A stretch of DNA of 5,789 nucleotides from positions 1 through 5,789 of the forward strand of contig DTSF01000261.1 of NCBI GenBank assembly GCA_012965485.1, written 5' to 3'. This DNA comes from Dehalococcoidia bacterium (GTDB lineage Bacteria > Chloroflexota > Dehalococcoidia > SAR202 > UBA826). A model generated the notes under the pieces. It was given only the letters and a program-made list of their open reading frames with translations. It was not told where the DNA came from and made no database searches. Position numbers and translations under genes: made by a program. Of this stretch, positions 1 through 5,147 are shown piece after piece. The first letter of the stretch is position 1. Every line of letters begins with the position of its first letter.

Positions 1-1
1 T

Positions 2-691
2 ATACGAAATTCTCCTGAGGAATTAGGCGAAATTCCAGATGGAAGGGGTTTTGCGGAAAAAGAGAAAAAAGATTTAGATAGAAATTTAACTACAAGACTC
101 GACAATGACTTTCCAATCATGACGATTATAAAGATGCCGGTGTTTTGGGGTTTGGCAATTTGTAACGGCACATCTGCGATGCTTATCGGCACGATGACTG
201 TACATCTGATTTTGGCATTAAAGGATCAGGGAATGTCAGTTCAAACAGGAGCATGGATATGGGGTTCCACAATGCTTTTTTCTGGAGCGGCCCAAATTTT
301 CGGAGGCTATCTAGGGGATAGAGTTCCTAAAAACTTATCTCTTTGTGTTTTTGGGATAATACAGGCGGTTGGTGTTATATATGCAACATTTATTACCAGT
401 GTTTACATGGCTTCTATATTTGTTGTTGTATACGGATTAGGTTTTGGAGCCAGAATTCCACTTGGTACAGCGATAAGGGGAGAGTATTTCGGACGAAAAG
501 CATTTGGGAGTGTTTTAGGCGTGTCCATGTTACCGATGATGCTATTGATGACTGTAGGGCCATATGTGGCTGGGCTTATGTTTGATCACTACGGTAGCTA
601 CGATATGGCTTTTTATATCCTAGCCCTGGCAGCGTTAGTTGGCAGTATAGGATTCCTTTTTTGCAAAAATCCCAATCAAAGCAGATCCTGA
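2..691 (+). CDS. MFS transporter, C-terminal half (5' end outside window)
   Basis: This frame is open from the first bases of the window to TGA at 689-691, giving 229 residues with no initiator. The Met codon at 119 is internal. The visible part begins with a hydrophilic stretch (residues 1-42) typical of the cytoplasmic loop between TM6 and TM7, including an SPEELGEIPDG segment. About six hydrophobic helices follow, which fit TM7-TM12 of a 12-helix major facilitator. The MFS motif A copy, GGYLGDR, lies at residues 101-107 between TM8 and TM9. A YFGRKAFGSVLG segment after TM10 is common in monocarboxylate or oxalate/formate-type MFS carriers. It should be an inner-membrane secondary transporter, but the substrate cannot be read from this half. 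It converges with glnS, leaving a 10-bp gap. The MFS assignment is firm; the subfamily is tentative. Confidence 0.88.
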   Translation: MRNSPEELGEIPDGRGFAEKEKKDLDRNLTTRLDNDFPIMTIIKMPVFWGLAICNGTSAMLIGTMTVHLILALKDQGMSVQTGAWIWGSTMLFSGAAQIFGGYLGDRVPKNLSLCVFGIIQAVGVIYATFITSVYMASIFVVVYGLGFGARIPLGTAIRGEYFGRKAFGSVLGVSMLPMMLLMTVGPYVAGLMFDHYGSYDMAFYILALAALVGSIGFLFCKNPNQSRS

Positions 692-701
692 TGTTTCGTA
701 T

Positions 702-2384
702 CTAATTACGTGACTGGGTTTTGGCCCAACTATCCCTAAGGGAAACTGTTCTGTTGAACACGAGGTTATCCTTGTCTTTGGAATCCTCAGAATCCAAGCA
801 AAAATAGCCCAGTCTTTCGAATTGAATTGGGTTGCCAGAAGTTGATTCTTTGAGACTGGGTTCAAGCTTTGCAGAATTAATGACTTCGAGGGAATTTGGA
901 TTCAGAACCGATTCTAGATTTTTGCCATCTGATATGTCAGGTTCCGGGTCAAGGCAAAGTCTTTCATACAGTCTTACTTCCGCATTAATAGCATGGTTAG
1001 CGCTGACCCAATGAATGGTCGATTTGACTTTTCTACCATCTGGAGCATTTCCACCACGTGTATCAGGGTCATAGGTACATCTGATCTCCATAATATCATT
1101 AGTTACTGGGTCTTTTATTACCTCTTTGCATGTAATGAAATACCCATATCTCAACCTGACTTCCCTTCCTGGAGTTAGTCTAAAAAACCTCTTGGGTGGG
1201 GTTTCCATAAAATCATCTTGCTCAATGTAGAGTTCTCTGGAAAATGGAATTTTTCTAATTCCGCTGGAATCATCTTGAGGATTGTTAGAAGCTTCCAAAT
1301 ATTCGACTTGGTTTTCCGGATAATTTTCTATGACTAATTTGATAGGTTTTAAAACCGCGAGTGCCCTGTGGGCCTTTTTATTTAAGTCCTCTCGGAGACA
1401 ATGCTCTAGGAGCTCTATTTCAGCTGTGTTCCATCTTCTGGTTATACTGACTCTCTGACAAAATTCCCTTATCGAGTGGGCGCTGTATCCTAGACGCCGC
1501 ATGCCTGAGATTGTAGGCATTCTAGGGTCATTCCACCCGGTCACTAAATTGTTTTCGACTAGTTTAGTTAAATTTCTTTTACTTAATATGGTATGGCTCA
1601 GGAATATTTTGCCAAATTCTATTTGTCGGGATTTGAATACTTTTAGCTCATCTATAAACCAATCATAAAGAGGTCTATGATCTTCGTATTCCATTGTGCA
1701 CAGGGAATGGGTGACCTCTTCAATTGAGTCTGAAAGACCGTGTGCAAAATCATACATAGGGTAGATGGGCCATGTATTTCCGGTGCGATGATGTGGAGTA
1801 TCTAGGATCCGATACATCACCGGGTCTCTCATATTTAGGTTAGGCGACGACATGTCAATCTTCGCTCTTAGTACATGTGAGCCAGGCTGATGCTTCCCAG
1901 CCCGCATCTCTTTGAGAAGAGCTATATTTTCCTGGACGCTTCTGCTGCGGTATGGGCTGTCATTTCCAGGGTGTGTGAGTGTTCCTCTATTTTCCCTGAT
2001 TTTTTCTTGATTTTGGCTGTCAACATAGGCTTTCCCTTTCTCTATAAGTGTGACAGCAAATCCATATAGTTTTTCAAAATAATCAGACGCAAAATATTCT
2101 CTTTCGTCCCAGCTAAAGCCTAGCCATTTGATGTCTTCTTTGATGGCCTCCACGAATTCGGTGTTCTCTTTTGAAGGATTAGTATCATCGAACCTAAGAT
2201 TACAGTTCGCTGAATCATTTTCTTCAGCTATTCCGAAATTCAGACAAATAGACGCCGCGTGCCCTATATGGAGATATCCGTTCGGTTCTGGAGGAAACCT
2301 AGTGGTGATGGATTCGTGTTTTCCCGATGCTAAATCCTCTTTGACTATATCTCTAATAAAATCTCGATTAATTCTGTCTTCCAC
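702..2384 (-). CDS. glnS: glutaminyl-tRNA synthetase (GlnRS)
   Basis: This cytoplasmic class I aminoacyl-tRNA synthetase joins glutamine to tRNA-Gln using ATP. Its 560 residues compare with about 554 in E. coli. The class I HIGH motif is at 39-42 within PPEPNGYLHIGH. RFDDTNP (64-70) and YPMYDF (208-213) match the E. coli active-site segments with D66 and Y211. THSLCT (226-231) is conserved, and the KMSKS-equivalent loop is ILSKR (266-270). GWNDPRMPTISG follows at 283-294. The C-terminal anticodon-binding beta-barrels are recognisable (RKVKSTIHWVSA 451-462; GYFCLDS 526-532; FNRTVSLRDSWAK 543-555). The start is GTG at 2384, because no ATG lies upstream in frame before a stop and the next residues already align with the family. 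AGGA sits 9 nt upstream. It is the last gene of the orn-akr-glnS cluster. Leu replaces the usual Met in MSK, which looks conservative. GlnRS-type enzymes are patchy in bacteria and are thought to derive from eukaryotes. Confidence 0.97.
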   Translation of the reverse strand: MEDRINRDFIRDIVKEDLASGKHESITTRFPPEPNGYLHIGHAASICLNFGIAEENDSANCNLRFDDTNPSKENTEFVEAIKEDIKWLGFSWDEREYFASDYFEKLYGFAVTLIEKGKAYVDSQNQEKIRENRGTLTHPGNDSPYRSRSVQENIALLKEMRAGKHQPGSHVLRAKIDMSSPNLNMRDPVMYRILDTPHHRTGNTWPIYPMYDFAHGLSDSIEEVTHSLCTMEYEDHRPLYDWFIDELKVFKSRQIEFGKIFLSHTILSKRNLTKLVENNLVTGWNDPRMPTISGMRRLGYSAHSIREFCQRVSITRRWNTAEIELLEHCLREDLNKKAHRALAVLKPIKLVIENYPENQVEYLEASNNPQDDSSGIRKIPFSRELYIEQDDFMETPPKRFFRLTPGREVRLRYGYFITCKEVIKDPVTNDIMEIRCTYDPDTRGGNAPDGRKVKSTIHWVSANHAINAEVRLYERLCLDPEPDISDGKNLESVLNPNSLEVINSAKLEPSLKESTSGNPIQFERLGYFCLDSEDSKDKDNLVFNRTVSLRDSWAKTQSRN

Positions 2385-2393
2385 TGATCTAGG

Positions 2394-2397
2394 TCCT
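2394..2397 (-). promoter_or_regulatory. ribosome binding site supporting the glnS GTG start
   Basis: On the minus strand AGGA lies 9 nt upstream of GTG at 2384-2382. No ATG occurs in this frame back to the stop at 2423-2421, so this short Shine-Dalgarno-like sequence together with family alignment decides the start. Confidence 0.5.
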
Positions 2398-2402
2398 ATG
2401 TG

Positions 2403-2415
2403 CGCAATCTTTGCG
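2403..2415 (-). other. small inverted repeat in the akr-glnS gap
   Basis: CGCAA-AGA-TTGCG is a perfect 5-bp stem with a 3-nt loop in the 48-bp gap between the aldo/keto reductase stop and the glnS start, just upstream of the glnS ribosome binding site. No U-tract follows, so it is not a normal intrinsic terminator. It could be chance, or a weak RNA structure affecting glnS translation or transcript ends. Confidence 0.25.
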
Positions 2416-2432
2416 GTCTTTCACCATATATA

Positions 2433-3380
2433 TTACGCGTATTCGATGATATGGCTCAAAGTCGCTTTAAGCCTATCCATGTGATCTTCTATCAAAGAGG
2501 GTTCTTTCATGCTCTCAACATTCATTTTTAGATGCTCAACTGAGGCGGTTCCTGTCAATACCGTAGAGATCGAACTCGGTTCAGCGGCGAATTTGTATCC
2601 GGCTTCTATTACAGATTTCACATTGTCTTTAACCAGCCAACCAAGTGGATTATTGGTAGGAAGAGAGTCATTATCTATCAGCCCAGAAGATTTCCATTTA
2701 GAGATTAATTGCTCTAAAAGAATAGGATCAGGCAATTTTACTCTGACCGCAGCCATGTTAATTACTCCGATATTGTGATTTCGGGCCAAAGGTAATATTT
2801 TCGCAGCTGCCGATTGGTTCAATATTCCATATTTCAGCATCACGACATCCCATAATTCTGGATGTTTCGATAAGCCTAATTCGATACCTTTTTGGCCAGG
2901 ATCCTCAGAAAAGCGGCTACTAAAACCAATACTTCTAATTTTCCCTTCAGATTTCAATCTTTCCATCGTTGGGTAAAGGGATTCAACGATTAGATCGTAT
3001 TCGTGAGGCATAATCCCGTGAAAAAGCATTATATCTATATAATCTGTTTGAAGCCTTTCTAGGCTCTTTTCTATGGATTTGATTAGTTTGGTATGGTCGT
3101 CGATAGTGTTGTTCACCTCATCTCTGGCAGGCCATTTGGTACATAGTAGAAACGAATTCCGCGGTATGCCTGATAAACATTTGCCCAATATAGATTCTGA
3201 ATCTCCATAATGAGTAGCGGTGTCGAAAATATTGATGCCAATGTCGAGGGCTGCTTTGACCAGTCTTTTTTGATCGTATATGGAATGCCCGATTGTTTGA
3301 CCGAGTTGCCTTGCACCGCCTGTACCCAGGCTTAATAATGAAACCTCCATTCCAGTCTTCCCAAGAACTCTTTTTATCAA
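2433..3380 (-). CDS. aldo/keto reductase family oxidoreductase
   Basis: This is a 315-residue (alpha/beta)8-barrel NAD(P)H-dependent oxidoreductase of the aldo/keto reductase superfamily, a usual length. The N-terminal RVLGKTGMEVSLLSLGTGG is the family opening beta-hairpin and first strand. The catalytic tetrad is visible: D53 (FDTATHYG), Y58, K82 (CTKWPA) and H121 (LFHG). The C-terminal VLTGTASVEHLKMNV (274-288) is the cofactor-phosphate-binding segment. The sequence resembles sugar/aldose dehydrogenase-type members (D-threo-aldose or L-fucose dehydrogenase-like), but the substrate cannot be assigned. The start is TTG at 3380: a strong AAGGAG lies 10 nt upstream, and the next Met (residue 11) would cut off the conserved N-terminus. 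It sits between orn (20-bp gap) and glnS (48-bp gap) on the same strand, so cotranscription is likely. No role linking it to RNA metabolism can be deduced. Confidence 0.93.
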   Translation of the reverse strand: MIKRVLGKTGMEVSLLSLGTGGARQLGQTIGHSIYDQKRLVKAALDIGINIFDTATHYGDSESILGKCLSGIPRNSFLLCTKWPARDEVNNTIDDHTKLIKSIEKSLERLQTDYIDIMLFHGIMPHEYDLIVESLYPTMERLKSEGKIRSIGFSSRFSEDPGQKGIELGLSKHPELWDVVMLKYGILNQSAAAKILPLARNHNIGVINMAAVRVKLPDPILLEQLISKWKSSGLIDNDSLPTNNPLGWLVKDNVKSVIEAGYKFAAEPSSISTVLTGTASVEHLKMNVESMKEPSLIEDHMDRLKATLSHIIEYA

Positions 3381-3390
3381 ATTTTCGAAT

Positions 3391-3396
3391 CTCCTT
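3391..3396 (-). promoter_or_regulatory. strong Shine-Dalgarno deciding the TTG start of the aldo/keto reductase
   Basis: AAGGAG on the minus strand is separated by 10 nt from TTG at 3380-3378. It lies in the 20-bp gap after the orn stop codon. With the conserved N-terminal RVLGKTG it supports initiation at TTG rather than at the internal ATG for Met11. Confidence 0.75.
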
Positions 3397-3400
3397 AGAG

Positions 3401-3955
3401 TTAGATCTCAGTATGGAAAAATGTTTTTCTATACCATCTCAATTCTTCAATGCTTTCTCGGATATCTTCTAATGCAAGATGTGTCCCTTCTTTTTCTGGT
3501 AGATCCGCCTTTGGATACCACCTCCTTGCCAGTTCTTTTATTGTAGATACGTCAATCATCCTGTAATGTAAAAATTTATCGAGTTGTGGCATTTCTCTTC
3601 TTATAAATCTCCGATCTGTGCCAATAGAATTGCCGCATATCGGGGACTTATCAACTGAAACCCATTTCTTTAAAAATGTGAGAGTTTGATTTTCCGCCGC
3701 AGATACCGTTACGGTTGATTCGGAGACACGTTTAAGTAGACCTGATTTATGATGCTGCTCTTTAGACCAATCATTGATGTTCTGCATCTCGGATATACTG
3801 CGATAAATGGCTAAAGATGGGCCTTCCGCCAACTCTTCGAGATTCCCATTAGTAACTATAGATGCTACTTCTATAATTAAGTGGTCATCCTCGAGGCCAG
3901 TCATCTCAAGATCTATCCAGACTAAGTTATTGTCCTTGTCACATTTTGATACCAT
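3401..3955 (-). CDS. orn: oligoribonuclease (DEDDh 3'-5' exoribonuclease)
   Basis: Orn degrades di- and short oligoribonucleotides to mononucleotides, finishing mRNA decay and clearing pGpG in cells that use cyclic-di-GMP. The 184 residues match the family length (E. coli 181). All three DEDDh exonuclease motifs are present: Exo I WIDLEMTGLE with D15 and E17; Exo II GNSIGTDRRFI with D114; Exo III HLALED with H159 and D164, which bind two metal ions. HYRMIDVSTIKELARRW (130-146) is a hallmark of Orn as opposed to other DEDDh nucleases. I chose ATG at 3955. AAGGTG ends 5 nt upstream, and the protein then begins a few residues before Exo I, as usual. A TTG seven codons earlier (3976) has no ribosome binding site. 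It is the first gene of the orn-akr-glnS cluster and diverges from the phosphatase. Confidence 0.96.
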   Translation of the reverse strand: MVSKCDKDNNLVWIDLEMTGLEDDHLIIEVASIVTNGNLEELAEGPSLAIYRSISEMQNINDWSKEQHHKSGLLKRVSESTVTVSAAENQTLTFLKKWVSVDKSPICGNSIGTDRRFIRREMPQLDKFLHYRMIDVSTIKELARRWYPKADLPEKEGTHLALEDIRESIEELRWYRKTFFHTEI

Positions 3956-3960
3956 TAATG

Positions 3961-3966
3961 CACCTT
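3961..3966 (-). promoter_or_regulatory. ribosome binding site deciding the orn start
   Basis: AAGGTG (5 of 6 matches to AAGGAG) lies 5 nt upstream of ATG at 3955 on the minus strand. It favours this ATG over the in-frame TTG at 3976, whose upstream sequence is A/T-rich and lacks any Shine-Dalgarno match. Confidence 0.6.
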
Positions 3967-4005
3967 CAGCGTACAAATTGTTTTCTGTAATTTATAGTTT
4001 CCACG

Positions 4006-4019
4006 GTATAATTTTATAC
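4006..4019. promoter_or_regulatory. symmetric divergent promoter core (inverted repeat with a -10 box on each strand)
   Basis: The 66-bp region between orn and the phosphatase contains GTATAA-TT-TTATAC, a perfect 6-bp-arm inverted repeat. On the + strand it holds TATAAT (4007-4012), 9 bp before the phosphatase ATG at 4022. On the - strand it holds TATAAA (4018-4013), about 57 bp before the orn ATG. I see no convincing -35 for either direction. Transcription predicted 6-8 bp after the + box would start at about 4019-4021, which leaves almost no 5' leader. The repeat could instead be an operator for an unknown regulator. Confidence 0.5.
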
Positions 4020-4021
4020 TC

Positions 4022-4621
4022 ATGTTTGATAATGCCAACGATCATTTGAATGTTTTCGCTTACTGGGTCGATCAGGGTAAACTGGCGGCCGGAGAATACC
4101 CCGGTAACCAGTTGTCATTCCGACCGTCCACCACTATAGCAACTATTGTAAATTCTGTTTCCGGTATGTTTAAAGCCAAGTTTAGGGATAAGAACACCCC
4201 ATCATACAAAATCGGGAATCTTATGGATTGTGGTATATCTTGCTTCATAGATTTGACAGAGCCTGGTGAAAGGCCAGACTATCGTAGGTACCTCCATTCA
4301 GAGCGACGTCGTCGATCACTTAAATCTGAATATTTCCGATTTCCTATAACTGATCGAGGGATACCTGATATTAGTTATATGAAAGACATTTTAGATCTAA
4401 TTGATTCTCAAATAAAATCCAATAGACCTGTCTATATACACTGTTTTAGAGGGCTAGGTAGGACCGGCACAGTCGTTGGATGTTACCTGGTTAGACACGG
4501 GTTAGCCGGTGAAGAAGCTTTAGATGAAATAATGAATTTGCGATCAGGTGTCGCAGGTTCTTTTCGGGCGTCACCAGAAACTCAAATACAACGGGATTTT
4601 ATAATGGATTGGCAGGGGTAG
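4022..4621 (+). CDS. tyrosine/dual-specificity-type protein phosphatase
   Basis: This 199-residue cysteine-based phosphatase carries the HCX5R signature IHCFRGLGRTG. C141 is the nucleophile and R147 binds phosphate. The probable general acid is D111 in FPITDRGIPD. SPETQIQRDFIMDW at the C-terminus (184-197) supplies conserved polar residues often seen in small bacterial relatives. The N-terminal YWVDQGKLAAGEYPG (14-28) and CFIDLTEPGE (74-83) match a bacterial DSP-like group. Between them lies a longer than expected basic segment (about 29-63), and a run of four Arg occurs at 95-98. The substrate (phosphoprotein, lipid or nucleotide) is unknown. No signal peptide is seen, so it is cytoplasmic. 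There is no Shine-Dalgarno before ATG 4022; instead TATAAT lies 9 bp upstream, hinting at a leaderless mRNA. Its TAG stop touches the stop of the next gene, which is on the opposite strand. Confidence 0.9.
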   Translation: MFDNANDHLNVFAYWVDQGKLAAGEYPGNQLSFRPSTTIATIVNSVSGMFKAKFRDKNTPSYKIGNLMDCGISCFIDLTEPGERPDYRRYLHSERRRRSLKSEYFRFPITDRGIPDISYMKDILDLIDSQIKSNRPVYIHCFRGLGRTGTVVGCYLVRHGLAGEEALDEIMNLRSGVAGSFRASPETQIQRDFIMDWQG

Positions 4622-5116
4622 TTAAGTTTTAGACAGACCTTGAACGACCTTGGAGTTTGGTAGTTTGAGTAGTTCTTGAGGACTTACCTGTATTTTACCT
4701 GATCTACTTCCTCCCCCTATTATGACGTAATCAATTGTCATCACATCACTGTCTATGAAAACTGGCAGCGTGTCGGGTAGACCAATAGGAGTCACACCGC
4801 CAATCATCATACCAGTTACGTGGGCGGTCTCCTCGGCATTAGCAAAAGAGAGTCTGGAAACTTCCATTAATTCCTTAACTTTTTTATTTACATCAAGTTT
4901 GGCGGTGGCTAAAACGATACAGGCACAATATTTTTTTTCACCTCTCTTAGAGGCCACCAGAATAGTGTTTCCTGATTTTTCCATAGGGTAGTCATACTTC
5001 CGGCAGAAATTTTCAGTGTCGGCGAAATCTGGATCTACAACAATCCAGGTGTAGGTTATACCTAACATCTCCAGGGTCTGCTTTATTTCCGGTTCAATGT
5101 TTCCTGCACTTGTCAT
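4622..5116 (-). CDS. YbaK/EbsC-domain protein (aminoacyl-tRNA deacylase-like, key Lys replaced by Asn)
   Basis: The protein has 164 residues, essentially one YbaK/ProRS-INS-like domain. Family features in order are ILVASKRGEKKYCACIVLATAKLDVNKKV (52-80), which aligns well with YbaK TLLVA...KKLACFVLATANMLNLKKA; the pocket loop TGMMIGGVTPIGLP (101-114), equivalent to the YbaK GGISPLG; and GGGSRSGKIQVSP (134-146) near the end. Canonical YbaK removes Cys from mischarged Cys-tRNA-Pro using a pocket with a key lysine (K46, in FKT). Here that position is N50 (GNT). From memory, a similar Asn-bearing subfamily occurs in actinobacteria, so this is probably a divergent clade rather than a decayed gene. 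Its substrate is unknown. The start is uncertain: ATG 5116 is preferred, but TTG 5134 would add six residues, and neither has a good ribosome binding site. It follows the NHL gene by 31 bp and is probably cotranscribed with it. Confidence 0.87.
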   Translation of the reverse strand: MTSAGNIEPEIKQTLEMLGITYTWIVVDPDFADTENFCRKYDYPMEKSGNTILVASKRGEKKYCACIVLATAKLDVNKKVKELMEVSRLSFANAEETAHVTGMMIGGVTPIGLPDTLPVFIDSDVMTIDYVIIGGGSRSGKIQVSPQELLKLPNSKVVQGLSKT

Positions 5117-5147
5117 ATATGTATGCCCTGGCAATCAGAGGGAGATA

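Noticed and set aside
119..691. ATG at 119 as a true start of a short six-helix transporter
   Set aside because: The frame is open to the window edge, and the upstream residues match the MFS central cytoplasmic loop, so this is the C-terminal half of a longer gene.
692..701. Terminator between the MFS gene and glnS
   Set aside because: Only 10 bp separate the stops, and I found no stem-loop with a T-run on either strand nearby.
2128..2484. Plus-strand open frame overlapping the glnS 5' end
   Set aside because: It lies opposite well-conserved GlnRS and aldo/keto reductase codons, resembles no family I know, and is a shadow frame.
3956..3976. TTG 3976 as the orn start
   Set aside because: It has no ribosome binding site, while ATG 3955 has AAGGTG 5 nt upstream and gives the normal family length.
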